Assembly (NCBI RefSeq): GCF_001875665.1
Contig: NZ_MLAL01000016.1
Coordinates: forward strand, 186,001-250,000
DNA: 64,000 bases
Direction: 5' to 3'
From: Corynebacterium sp. NML130628
GTDB lineage: Bacteria; Actinomycetota; Actinomycetes; Mycobacteriales; Mycobacteriaceae
The position numbers and the translations under genes are program-made. A model generated the notes under the pieces. That model ran no database searches. It saw only the letters and a list, made by a program, of their open reading frames with translations, and had not been told where the DNA came from. Below, one piece after another: positions 19,140 to 27,504 of the stretch. Numbering within the stretch: the stretch's first letter is position 1; every line of letters begins with the position of its first letter.

Positions 19140-19742
19140 GTGGTAACACCAGACCCAGAAAAGATTCAACGCCTACAAAATGCGCTCGCCGAATGGGAAT
19201 CCAGAGGAGGCAATAGTGAGCTCTTCGACTACGAAAGGGAAGAGGCGCTCGCCCCAGTTCGGCGACGTGCGTTGAGGTTGCTAGACCAGAGGGCACGGTC
19301 TGAGCAGGAACTGAGGCAACGCCTCATCCAGTCGGAGTTTCCGGCCGCGCTCGTTGATGAAGCTGTGGAGTCGTTGCGGACGTCCGGACTAATCGACGAC
19401 CGAAACTTCGCACATGAGTGGGTGCGCCAAAGAGCCCCTCGCCGAGGAAAGTCAAAAAGTTTCCTCGACCGGGAGCTGAAGGAAAAAGGCGTTTCAGAAG
19501 CTGATCGGCGTAGCGCGCTTGCACAAATAAGCGACGAAGATCAGCATGCGGTTGCAGAGTCGCTTGCAGAAAAGAAAGCACGAGAGTTGAAGGAGCCTCC
19601 GGAGGGGTACGCGGAGTACACCCGTGTGCTGCGCAGAGTTGTAGGTGTGCTGGCACGTCGCGGTTTTCCGCAAGGCATGTGCATGCAGATCGCTAGAAAT
19701 GCTTTGGACACGAGGATTGATTCGCTCCAAGAGGGGGCGTAG
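19140..19742 (+). CDS. recX: RecA regulator RecX
   Basis: Inhibits or modulates RecA filaments. The 200 residues contain the three-helix RecX repeats, for example ALRLLDQRARSEQELRQRL and GLIDDRNFAHEWVRQR. GTG 19140 is three bases after the recA stop, so expression is tied to recA. In C. glutamicum, as I recall, gluABCD follows recX; here the next gene is miaB. Confidence 0.93.
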   Translation: MVTPDPEKIQRLQNALAEWESRGGNSELFDYEREEALAPVRRRALRLLDQRARSEQELRQRLIQSEFPAALVDEAVESLRTSGLIDDRNFAHEWVRQRAPRRGKSKSFLDRELKEKGVSEADRRSALAQISDEDQHAVAESLAEKKARELKEPPEGYAEYTRVLRRVVGVLARRGFPQGMCMQIARNALDTRIDSLQEGA

Positions 19743-19783
19743 AACACGCTCTGTGCCGTTTGGGCCGGGTTGTTGGCAGTGGT

Positions 19784-19789
19784 TAGAAT
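19784..19789 (+). promoter_or_regulatory. -10 box for miaB
   Basis: TAGAAT with a poor -35 (TTGGGC, 19760-19765). It gives a leader of about 46 bases with AGGAAAGG ahead of ATG 19842. Confidence 0.45.
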
Positions 19790-19841
19790 GTTCAGCCGTG
19801 CCTGCGCGGGCCCGACTAATCAACCAGGAAAGGTGAACCAG

Positions 19842-21368
19842 ATGGCTGCATCAAGGACATACGAAGTGCGAACCTTTGGATGCCAAATGAACGTTCATGA
19901 TTCGGAACGGTTGTCTGGTCTGCTGGAGGAATCAGGGTATGTGGCGGTGGAAGACGGGCAGGATCCGGACCTTATCGTTTTCAACACCTGCGCAGTGCGG
20001 GAGAACGCGGACAAGCGTTTATACGGCACCCTTGGACATCTGAAGAAAGTTAAGGAATCTCAGCCGGACCTCCAGATTGCTGTCGGCGGGTGTCTCGCAC
20101 AGAAAGATAAGGACCACGTCATCCGGAAAGCGCCGTGGGTAGACGCCGTGTTCGGGACTCACAACATGGGTTCACTGCCAGTGCTCTTGGAACGGGCTCG
20201 GGTACAGGGCGAGGCCCAGGTAGAGATTGCGGAAGCGCTCGAAGTGTTTCCTTCCGTGTTGCCCGCGAAGCGTGAAAGTAGCTACGCTGGCTGGGTTTCG
20301 GTGTCGGTAGGATGCAACAACACGTGCACATTTTGCATCGTTCCGAGCTTGCGCGGTAAGGAAGTTGACCGGCGCCCGGGTGACATCCTCGCTGAGGTGC
20401 AAGCGCTCGTGGACCAAGGAGTGCTTGAAGTGACACTGCTTGGACAAAATGTAAACAGCTACGGGGTCCATTTCGTGGATGAAGAGATGGAGCGCGACCG
20501 CTCCGCGTTTTCGAAGCTTCTTCGCGCATGTGGTGACATAGAAGGGCTCGAGCGGGTTCGCTTCACCTCCCCACACCCGGCGGAATTCACCTCAGACGTT
20601 ATCGACGCAATGGCAGAAACGCCAAACGTCTGTCCACAGCTGCACATGCCCCTACAGTCCGGTTCCGACAAGGTGCTTAAGGATATGCGCCGTTCATACC
20701 GCTCGAAAAAGTTTTTGAGCATCTTGGACGAGGTGCGAGCAAAGCTTCCCGAGGCGTCGATTACTACTGACATCATTGTCGGATTCCCCGGGGAGACTGA
20801 GGAGGATTTCCAGGCAACACTTGATGTTGTCGAGAAAGCTCGATTCACGTCCGCCTACACCTTCCAGTATTCGCCACGCCCTGGAACACCAGCTGCGGAG
20901 ATGGAGAATCAAATCCCGAAGGAAGTGGTGCAGGAACGGTTTGAGCGTCTGCTCGCGCTGCAGGAGCGCATCAGTCTCGAGGAGAACGAAAAGCTTATCG
21001 GAACGGAGCAGGAGCTCCTTGTCCAACAGGATGAAGGGCGAAAGCACGAAACGACACACCGAATGTCCGGACGTGCGCGAGACGGACGTCTTGTTCACTT
21101 TGCAGTCGATGAGAATGAACGCTCAGAGATTCGGCCAGGTGACATCGTTACAGTGCGTGTGACAGAAGCGAAGTCATATTTCCTCATCGCGGACTCTGGC
21201 GTGCTTACGCACCGGCGAACGCTTGCTGGTGACCATGCTGCGGCGGGAGAGGTACCAACGACCGCGCCTGTTGGAGTTGGACTCGGTATTCCGACCGTTG
21301 CCCGCCCAGACGTCGTGCCAATTACTAATGTAGACAGCATTGGCTGCTGTGCAGCTCCTGAGGCATGA
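19842..21368 (+). CDS. miaB: tRNA-2-methylthio-N6-dimethylallyladenosine synthase
   Basis: Radical-SAM methylthiotransferase that adds the 2-methylthio group to i6A37 of tRNA. Three N-terminal cysteines hold one [4Fe-4S] cluster ([20 protein letters not shown]). The radical SAM cluster is in GCNNTCTFC near residues 157-165, and a TRAM domain follows. The protein ends with a ~45-residue Ala/Val/Thr/Pro-rich tail containing a CC pair, outside the core enzyme. ATG 19842 has RBS AGGAAAGG; the open frame to 19770 is upstream of the RBS. It acts after MiaA, encoded 4 kb downstream. Confidence 0.95.
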   Translation: MAASRTYEVRTFGCQMNVHDSERLSGLLEESGYVAVEDGQDPDLIVFNTCAVRENADKRLYGTLGHLKKVKESQPDLQIAVGGCLAQKDKDHVIRKAPWVDAVFGTHNMGSLPVLLERARVQGEAQVEIAEALEVFPSVLPAKRESSYAGWVSVSVGCNNTCTFCIVPSLRGKEVDRRPGDILAEVQALVDQGVLEVTLLGQNVNSYGVHFVDEEMERDRSAFSKLLRACGDIEGLERVRFTSPHPAEFTSDVIDAMAETPNVCPQLHMPLQSGSDKVLKDMRRSYRSKKFLSILDEVRAKLPEASITTDIIVGFPGETEEDFQATLDVVEKARFTSAYTFQYSPRPGTPAAEMENQIPKEVVQERFERLLALQERISLEENEKLIGTEQELLVQQDEGRKHETTHRMSGRARDGRLVHFAVDENERSEIRPGDIVTVRVTEAKSYFLIADSGVLTHRRTLAGDHAAAGEVPTTAPVGVGLGIPTVARPDVVPITNVDSIGCCAAPEA

Positions 21369-21397
21369 AGCACGAAACCGTTGGAAGGGAGACAACA

Positions 21398-21976
21398 ATG
21401 AAGATGGAACTCGGTCCGGCTCGTTGGGTACTTGGGGCTGCCAGCATTGTGTGGATCATTGCGTTGTTTTTACCGTTCGTTGGTGATGTAGCAGGATGGC
21501 AGGTTCTCACCCTCGGTGAAGGCGCACGGAATGTGGACACGAAAGTCACAGAGTACGTCTTTGTGTGGCTAGGGTTCCTGGGTGTCGGAGTCTTTACATC
21601 GATCGTTGTTGCTGCACGCCGTTTCGGCGTGGCCACGGTTGCTTGGATGATTTCAACTGTGGGCCTTGTCAGCTCCCTGCTGGCGGTATGGTTGCGCAAA
21701 TCAAGTACCGGTGTCGCGGAGCAGTTCTCCCATGGCCCTGCGTTTTACCTCGAGGTGGTGGCGGTCCTTGTGGTGGTGTTGACCTACATCCCCTTGTTTG
21801 TGCACAAAACGACGGCGGATCCTGCACACGTGAAGAATCAACCCAGCGAAATCGACAAAGATGTCGCAAACGCACAATTAACCGCGACTCGAACGCATCA
21901 TGCGCAAGAAACTAACCCATTGCTCATTGATGACCGACGGGCGAATGCGGTGAAGCGTCATAACAAAACCAGCTAA
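21398..21976 (+). CDS. Rv2732c-like membrane protein
   Basis: A predicted membrane protein of 192 residues with four hydrophobic segments: WVLGAASIVWIIALFLPFV, YVFVWLGFLGVGVFTSIVVA, VAWMISTVGLVSSLLAVWL and FYLEVVAVLVVVLTYIPLF. A polar tail of ~55 residues follows. Position between miaB and miaA matches Rv2732c in mycobacteria, and the topology fits that family. I start it at ATG 21398 with GGAAGGGA 8 bases upstream; ATG 21365, overlapping the miaB stop, is an alternative. Its stop overlaps that of the convergent gene by four bases (CTAA). Function unknown. Confidence 0.75.
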   Translation: MKMELGPARWVLGAASIVWIIALFLPFVGDVAGWQVLTLGEGARNVDTKVTEYVFVWLGFLGVGVFTSIVVAARRFGVATVAWMISTVGLVSSLLAVWLRKSSTGVAEQFSHGPAFYLEVVAVLVVVLTYIPLFVHKTTADPAHVKNQPSEIDKDVANAQLTATRTHHAQETNPLLIDDRRANAVKRHNKTS

Positions 21977-23040
21977 CGGTAGTGGTGAGGCGTGCATTTT
22001 TGCCACGCCGTCGCCCGGCTAATAACCGTTGGTGAATAGCGAGCAAGCAGATGGTGCTTGTTGCCAGGCTCCGGCACGGGGTAGGAAACGTAGAACTGCT
22101 GTATTTCTGGCCACGCGGAACACGCAGCAGAAAGCGCAGACACCAGCGCCCGCTCTCCGAGACGAATTCCGCGGTTGTCTTCGCGGACGTAGATCAACCC
22201 GATCTCTGCAACTGAATCGGCATCGTTGTCGAACTTTGCTACTTCAGCGAGCCCAACTGGCGTTCCGGAGGCGTCCCGTGCGATTGCCGTTACCTGAGAA
22301 CCCCCGCGATCTTTGAGTCGGGCAGCCGCGTCGCGCAGCCGGGAAGGAGACCACTGAACGGGCTCGAGTATCAAGGAGCCTCGTGGGTACTTCGCACCAG
22401 ATTCTTGAAGAGTAGCTAGGAAGTGCGGCAAGTCCGACTGGTTGAAGCTCATATCTCTCACGACGTCGCAGGCAGTCTCCGGGCCTGGTGTGAGGATGGA
22501 TTTCGCATCGATGGTTGCTTGGACTTCGCAGTGTGCTGGTGCGTAGTCGGCGTCGCGAAGGAAAGGGTGTTCTGATGCTCCCGCGGGCTCCGTTACCCAG
22601 ATGTGTTGAATAGGGCGGAATAATTCTGCGGAGAGGGCGTCGATGAGCTCGAGAGCGCTTTGCCACACGTGTGCCGGCTGCGCCTCGCCGGGAAGTGGGG
22701 CGATGGACGCATCGACAGTGACATTCGCCTCCAACACATCGACGTCTTCAAGTAAAGGAAGCGAAACCAGCACCCAGCCTTCGACGTCGTACAGATCGTC
22801 TTCGGTCAGTATCGGGTAGCCGAATGCGCCAAGAGAGCGGGGTGCTGTTTTACGGCACAGTGCGAACAGTAACGCTGATGACTCTTCTGAGTCTTCCAAA
22901 CGTTTCGCAATGTGTGCCGCGCTCACTCCGGAGTTAGCCTCTCCAGTGATGTCCTGGATCGCAAGCGTGACTGAGAATGCGTAGGCGGAGACTGCGGGGT
23001 GCGATGGATCCGCGGTCCCTACAATTAGCGGGTAAAGCAC
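21973..23040 (-). CDS. Possible GNAT-family acetyltransferase
   Basis: A protein of about 355 residues. The C-terminal half looks like a GNAT fold: SQVTAIARDASGTPVGLAEVAKF, then EIGLIYVREDNRGIRLGERALVSAL, similar to the acetyl-CoA loop, and a closing strand around QFYVSYPVPEPGNKHHLLARY. The N-terminal half may be a degenerate second copy. Substrate unknown. I choose GTG 23040 because it overlaps the upstream gene's stop as TAGTG; the frame extends to 23088 inside that gene. It is co-transcribed with the DUF349 gene. Confidence 0.7.
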   Translation of the reverse strand: MLYPLIVGTADPSHPAVSAYAFSVTLAIQDITGEANSGVSAAHIAKRLEDSEESSALLFALCRKTAPRSLGAFGYPILTEDDLYDVEGWVLVSLPLLEDVDVLEANVTVDASIAPLPGEAQPAHVWQSALELIDALSAELFRPIQHIWVTEPAGASEHPFLRDADYAPAHCEVQATIDAKSILTPGPETACDVVRDMSFNQSDLPHFLATLQESGAKYPRGSLILEPVQWSPSRLRDAAARLKDRGGSQVTAIARDASGTPVGLAEVAKFDNDADSVAEIGLIYVREDNRGIRLGERALVSALSAACSAWPEIQQFYVSYPVPEPGNKHHLLARYSPTVISRATAWQKCTPHHYR

Positions 23041-24419
23041 TACTGTTCGTCGACAGCCTTCGCAGCTACATTGGCAAATTCTTGCCACTGCTCGGCTTGC
23101 TCGCGAAGCTTTGCTGCCTTGGAAGCTTTCCCAGCTGCTTCAGCCTCTTGCGCCTGTTTTAGGAAGAGATCAGCTTTTTCCTGGAATTGATTGACCCTGG
23201 CCTGCGCTTCAGGGTCGGCCTTGCGCCACCGCGATTCTTCTGCATCGGCAACGCGCTGCTCTAGTCGAGCGATCTTCTCTTCGTACGTGCGAACTTTGTT
23301 GCGGGGGACAAAACCGACTTTGTCCCACTTCTCCTGCAGCTCGCGCAACTTTGCACGTGCAGCACCCAGACCCTTCTCTGGGGTGATAAGTGCGTCAAAC
23401 TCTTCGATGAGTGCATCCTTGGCGGCAGCATTCGCTTCAAATTCGCGGTCTCGCTCGGCGTTGACAGCATTGCGTGCAGCGAAGAAATGATCCTGGGCTG
23501 CCCTGAACTGCGCCCAGAGCTCGTCGTCGATGCCGCGTGGCGCGCGTCCGGCTGCCTTCCACTCATCCATCAGAGAGCGGTAGGCACGGGCAGTTGCGCT
23601 CCAATCCGTCGATTCCTGCATCACCTGTGCTCGTGCGACGATATCTTCCTTCACCTTGCGCGCTGTCGCCCGGTTCCTGTCGAGCTCAGCGAAGTGAGCG
23701 CCACGGCGGCGGTTAAATGCGTCGCGTGCACGGGAGTAACGCTTCCAGAGCTCGTCGTCGGTTTTGCGGTCAATGCCACGAATAGTCTTCCATTCCTCAA
23801 GGATTGCACGAATCCTGTCGCCAGCAGCTTTCCAGTCCGTTGAGGATTCAGCAATCTGTTCAGCCTCGGCAGCCAGGGTCTCTTTCCTGGTGATAGCGTT
23901 CGCTCGTCGTGCTACCTTGAGCTCCTTGGCCTCGTGTTCCGCGACTTCAGTTTTGCGCAGCAGGTCTTCCAGCCGTGCCTCGAGCGCCGCGAAGTCGCCA
24001 ATTGCAGCGACATCGTTCAGGGAGTCTTTCAACTCAAGTACACTGCGCTGCAGAGCGTGCGCGTCTTCTGGGTGCGCGGTGAGTCGTGCTTCCAATACCT
24101 CGGTCTCAACAATGAGGTCGTCGAAACGCTGCCCATAGTGCCGGAGCCCTTCCTCAGGGGTGCCCGCCTGCCAGGACGCGATCTGACGCTCAACGCCGTC
24201 TCGGGTAACAAAGACGTTGCCTTCGGCGTCGACACGACCAAACTTCGATGGGTCTGTGCTCGTGGACGAAGTCTGTGCATGAGCCAGCGGCACAACCCGT
24301 TGTGAAGCAGCAGACTGCACTACGCCTGGACGTGGGCCAGGCTTTGGTGTTTGCTTCGGCATCGCCGCGGGATTTGGGCGTCCAGCTGCAGGCTGTGGCT
24401 TTGGAGTCGAGGGAGTCAT
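23040..24419 (-). CDS. DUF349 domain protein
   Basis: 459 residues, largely alpha-helical and highly charged. After a Pro/Ala-rich N-terminus of about 50 residues there are at least three DUF349 repeats, each with a W...A...I...W...G...DELW...F...A...F pattern (for example DWKAAGDRIRAILEEWKTIRGIDRKTDDELWKRY). The family is conserved beside miaA/miaB in actinobacteria. No biochemical function is firmly known to me. ATG 24419 has RBS AAAGGA 7 bases upstream. Confidence 0.88.
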   Translation of the reverse strand: MTPSTPKPQPAAGRPNPAAMPKQTPKPGPRPGVVQSAASQRVVPLAHAQTSSTSTDPSKFGRVDAEGNVFVTRDGVERQIASWQAGTPEEGLRHYGQRFDDLIVETEVLEARLTAHPEDAHALQRSVLELKDSLNDVAAIGDFAALEARLEDLLRKTEVAEHEAKELKVARRANAITRKETLAAEAEQIAESSTDWKAAGDRIRAILEEWKTIRGIDRKTDDELWKRYSRARDAFNRRRGAHFAELDRNRATARKVKEDIVARAQVMQESTDWSATARAYRSLMDEWKAAGRAPRGIDDELWAQFRAAQDHFFAARNAVNAERDREFEANAAAKDALIEEFDALITPEKGLGAARAKLRELQEKWDKVGFVPRNKVRTYEEKIARLEQRVADAEESRWRKADPEAQARVNQFQEKADLFLKQAQEAEAAGKASKAAKLREQAEQWQEFANVAAKAVDEQ

Positions 24420-24560
24420 GAAGCAGTCCTTTCGAAGAAACTATGCCGCGCATCACGGCGCCTAGATACATAATCGACGGCATTCTCGTCTTCATAACTT
24501 TAGCGCGTCGACAGCAATCATGTGCCATGAGCCAAGGTTTCAACTTCCAGAAAACCTCAC

Positions 24561-24566
24561 TATGGT
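24561..24566 (+). promoter_or_regulatory. -10 box of the 24574 gene (leaderless GTG)
   Basis: TATGGT ends 7 bases before GTG 24574 and picks that start out of several upstream in-frame codons. Confidence 0.6.
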
Positions 24567-24573
24567 TGGCGGG

Positions 24574-25176
24574 GTGAATAAAGCCCGTGCCAGCTTGCTC
24601 GTCGTGCCCGGTTCGCCTGCTCTTGTGCGAGAACTCGCACCAAGCGACGAACCGTCTCAGCGCCTATTGAAAACAGTGAGGAAAGCGAGCCGAGACCTTC
24701 CGAAGACTATGGAGATTGTCTGCAGCCACGACAGGAAGTGGGAGACAGCGCAAGCAGGATCCTTTGGGGCTTGGGGAGCGCCCGGTGTTCAGGTTGGAGG
24801 TGGTCACGTTCTCGGTGAACTCGTCGCGCGTTATTGCCTGCCCAACGTGACGGTGAGAGCGAGTCGGGACTCGCTGTCGCCCCTTGACCCTTCTGTGTTG
24901 ACGGTTGTAGTGATCGACGGTCCAGCGGGATTGACCGTCCGTGCGCCTTTGTCCCTGCTTCCAAGTGCTCACCACGTGCATGAGCAGCTGCAATTGCTGT
25001 TGGCAGGAAAGGAGCACCAACAGATCGGCGAGGGTGAGATGATGAGAGCCGGAGTGGTCGAACCACAGCTATGGCGAGAGCTCCAAACACTACAGCCTGA
25101 GAGCGCGATGCTCTTGGATACAGACGACAGCTTGGGCGTAGGCAGGTATGTCGCCTACTGGGAGGTAGAGCAGTGA
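24574..25176 (+). CDS. Conserved actinobacterial protein upstream of miaA
   Basis: A 200-residue protein beginning VNKARASLLVVPGSPALVRELAP. It has alternating hydrophobic strands (LLVVPG, VLTVVVIDGPAGLTVRAPLSLL), no membrane span and no catalytic motif I recognise. Its place before miaA matches the mycobacterial gene Rv2728c, so it is probably its orthologue, of unknown function. Its TGA stop overlaps the miaA GTG start (GTGA), so it likely drives miaA expression. Confidence 0.7.
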   Translation: MNKARASLLVVPGSPALVRELAPSDEPSQRLLKTVRKASRDLPKTMEIVCSHDRKWETAQAGSFGAWGAPGVQVGGGHVLGELVARYCLPNVTVRASRDSLSPLDPSVLTVVVIDGPAGLTVRAPLSLLPSAHHVHEQLQLLLAGKEHQQIGEGEMMRAGVVEPQLWRELQTLQPESAMLLDTDDSLGVGRYVAYWEVEQ

Positions 25177-26090
25177 CCAATGAACTTCAACAGCGACCGG
25201 TGGCCATCGTTGGACCCACGGCGTCGGGGAAGTCGTCCCTGAGTCTCGCGCTCGCGCACAAGCTTGATGGAGAAATCGTCAATGTAGATTCGATGCAGCT
25301 TTATCGTGGCATGGACATCGGCACCGCTAAGCTGCGGCTTGACGAGCGAGAGGGGATCGCGCACCACCTGCTTGATATTTGGGAGGTGACGAAGACAGCT
25401 AGCGTTGCCGAGTATCAACGATGCGCGGTGGAGACAGTTGAAGAGATCTCCAGTCGCGGCAAGCGGCCGATCCTCGTAGGTGGCTCCATGCTGTACATGC
25501 AATCGCTTGTCGACGCCTGGGAGTTCCCCCCAACCGATCCCGAAGTTCGCAGTCGCTACGAGTTACTTCTGAAGGAAATTGGGATCGACCGCCTGCATGC
25601 GCAGCTTGCAGAAGTTGATCCTGTGGCGGCGTCGATAATTGAAGACCGCGACCCTCGACGCACCGTACGTGCGCTGGAGGTAATTGAGCTGACTGGCAAG
25701 CCTTTTCAGGCATCGCAACCGCCCAAAAACGCGCCCACTCGCTGGGGCACACACATGATCGGGTTGCAGACAACTCCCGAATGGCTGAACCCACGCATCG
25801 AGCTGCGCACAAACGCGATGTTCGAGCAAGGCCTGATTGACGAGGTCCGGGGGCTAGTGGAACACGGGCTGGTGAGAGACTCGACGGCTGGTCGAGCAAT
25901 CGGCTACGCCCAGGGGCTGGATGTAATCGACGGCCACCTCACTGTCGATGAAGCCTGCGAGGACACCAAACTGCGAACGAGGCGCTATGTGCGACGCCAA
26001 AAGTCCTGGTTTAGGCGAGACAAACGCATCACCTGGGTTGATGCAGCGAACATCGATGTTGATGAGGTGCTCGCGCAGCTCCGTGACTGA
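25173..26090 (+). CDS. miaA: tRNA dimethylallyltransferase
   Basis: Transfers dimethylallyl from DMAPP to A37 of tRNAs reading UNN codons, giving i6A for MiaB. The P-loop is GPTASGKSS, followed by NVDSMQLYRGMDIGTAK with the catalytic Asp, and the RRYVRRQKSWFRRD tRNA-binding region near the end. The protein has 305 residues. GTG 25173 overlaps the upstream stop. The DMAPP substrate comes from the MEP pathway started by dxs at 61.6 kb. The convergent neighbour's stop codon begins at the very next base. Confidence 0.96.
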   Translation: MTNELQQRPVAIVGPTASGKSSLSLALAHKLDGEIVNVDSMQLYRGMDIGTAKLRLDEREGIAHHLLDIWEVTKTASVAEYQRCAVETVEEISSRGKRPILVGGSMLYMQSLVDAWEFPPTDPEVRSRYELLLKEIGIDRLHAQLAEVDPVAASIIEDRDPRRTVRALEVIELTGKPFQASQPPKNAPTRWGTHMIGLQTTPEWLNPRIELRTNAMFEQGLIDEVRGLVEHGLVRDSTAGRAIGYAQGLDVIDGHLTVDEACEDTKLRTRRYVRRQKSWFRRDKRITWVDAANIDVDEVLAQLRD

Positions 26091-26606
26091 CTACGAAGGC
26101 CCGATTTCCCGCGCTGCGTTTCGGGCCGCCACCCAGGCGTCCTCAAGCTCGAGCGCGCGCTCATCAGCGATGCGAATCAATTTCTCAAGTTGGACCCGCT
26201 CGAGGTCCGGCGACTGCAGGTAAGCGTTAACGCGTGCGAGGAAACGCTGCGCAGCGCCGTATTTGAGGTGGAAGTCACTGACCTCAGGCACGGAAAGGTC
26301 AATGTTCGCCAACGCCGGGAAGTGCAGCGTTCGGTCCGCTAATGCTTGAGTCGAACTTCCATGCTGCAAGTTGTCGAACGCTTCAACGATGTCGCGGATG
26401 TCATCGCACGCGATCAGCAGCGATGACCGGAGTGATTCAATTTCCGGACCCGGAATGAACCGTCTGCGAGTCAGCAAGGCCGTGACACCAAAGAGACCGG
26501 CAATGATTGCCCCCGGCACTTTGAGGAGTAGCACGAGCAGCACCATGACAGCGAAAATAAGCGCTCCCCATAGTGCTATCGAAAGGTCTCGACGTGCTGA
26601 ATCCAT
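26091..26606 (-). CDS. Unrecognised membrane-anchored helical protein
   Basis: I do not recognise a family. The 171 residues start MDSARRDLSIALWGALIF with two hydrophobic segments (residues ~9-45). A cytosolic helical domain follows (PEIESLRSSLLIACDDIRDIVEAF... LEKLIRIADERALELEDAWVAARNAAREI) that resembles a coiled coil. The frame remains open to 26912, but that extension lies in the coding sequence of the upstream gene. ATG 26606 is 17 bases after that gene's stop, so the two are probably an operon. Its stop codon abuts the miaA stop with no spacer. Confidence 0.65.
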   Translation of the reverse strand: MDSARRDLSIALWGALIFAVMVLLVLLLKVPGAIIAGLFGVTALLTRRRFIPGPEIESLRSSLLIACDDIRDIVEAFDNLQHGSSTQALADRTLHFPALANIDLSVPEVSDFHLKYGAAQRFLARVNAYLQSPDLERVQLEKLIRIADERALELEDAWVAARNAAREIGPS

Positions 26607-26622
26607 ATGTGGTGCCTTGCCT

Positions 26623-27387
26623 CTAGCAGCCGCCACCACAGCCGCACGAGCCACCGCAGCCACCGCAGCCACCGCCAGTTGGTACCGGGATGGTGCCCAC
26701 CATGACTGCCGTGCCGGCGATGACTTGATCACGTTGTGGAAGTTCGCCATCAGGTAGGCAAACATCAAACGGGAACGCGCCGTCGACGGAAACATGGATA
26801 AAGCGGTTACCGGTGAGTTCCGACGTGCGGTACTCGGCCTCCAGCACACGTGCCGAAAACGCTGCCCTTGCATCCGGGGAGGTGGCCGCACCAGTTGCGA
26901 TGGCCTCGGCACCTTCTGAGGTGATTGTTCCTACCGTGCTGCCGGGGTGCGCATCAAGATATGCCTGAGTGGACTCGTACACTTGGGAATTGAGAGCGAG
27001 CGCGGTCACGCTCAGTTCCTGCCACTGGATCGTCGGTTCGTCAACAATCAGAGGTTCCTGGGCAAGATTTAACGTCAACGAAGCAATTGGATTGCCGTGT
27101 GGATCCACTACCTCTGCCAGCGCTACGACGTCTGTAGCCGGGGTGATATGCGCGTTGGTACGTGTGATTCCTTCAAAGCCTGCAAATGTTGCGAAAGGTT
27201 CCACAGCCAAGATATTGAGCTGTGCGCCAGAACGGTCCTGGTATTGAACCATTTGTCCCCCGCGTACCTCACCGATGACGCCCAAACGGCCGGATGCAAT
27301 TGCCGCTTCGACAGCGTCTTGCCACTTAGGGAAATTCAGACCGATTGCGGCCAGGTCGTTGTTTTCAATAAGAGGTTGTTGGTTCAT
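26623..27387 (-). CDS. Unrecognised protein with Gly/Cys-rich tail
   Basis: I do not recognise a family. The 254 residues have no signal peptide or membrane span. The body is mixed alpha/beta with many short hydrophobic strands. The last 17 residues are GGGCGGCGGSCGCGGGC, five cysteines separated only by Gly or Ser. Such tails could bind metal or form disulfides or thioethers; that is inference. The start is ATG 27387, with a -10 hexamer 8 bases upstream; longer frames to 27489 lack homology support. It precedes the membrane protein at 26606 and is divergent from hflX. The tail is encoded by a GC-rich near-repeat. Confidence 0.65.
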   Translation of the reverse strand: MNQQPLIENNDLAAIGLNFPKWQDAVEAAIASGRLGVIGEVRGGQMVQYQDRSGAQLNILAVEPFATFAGFEGITRTNAHITPATDVVALAEVVDPHGNPIASLTLNLAQEPLIVDEPTIQWQELSVTALALNSQVYESTQAYLDAHPGSTVGTITSEGAEAIATGAATSPDARAAFSARVLEAEYRTSELTGNRFIHVSVDGAFPFDVCLPDGELPQRDQVIAGTAVMVGTIPVPTGGGCGGCGGSCGCGGGC

Positions 27388-27395
27388 AAAAATGA

Positions 27396-27401
27396 AGCCT
27401 A
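27396..27401 (-). promoter_or_regulatory. -10 box of the Gly/Cys-tail gene (leaderless)
   Basis: TAGGCT on the minus strand ends 8 bases before ATG 27387. An AGGAGG lies farther upstream, too far from this ATG to be its RBS. Confidence 0.4.
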
Positions 27402-27504
27402 GTCGAATGCCTCCTGAGGTGAAGAAATGTGGTGAAAGAAAAATGGGTGGGCTACCGTTGAACGAAGAGAACACTACGTAGAACCACAATTTTTGAAAGC
27501 TTGC

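Noticed and set aside
26626..26680. Short CCACAGCCG-like repeats as a CRISPR or satellite
   Set aside because: They are the codons of the Gly/Cys tail, not spaced by unique spacers.
26091..26912. Longer 273-residue version of the membrane protein
   Set aside because: The extension overlaps the upstream gene's coding sequence in another frame; ATG 26606 begins just after that gene's stop.
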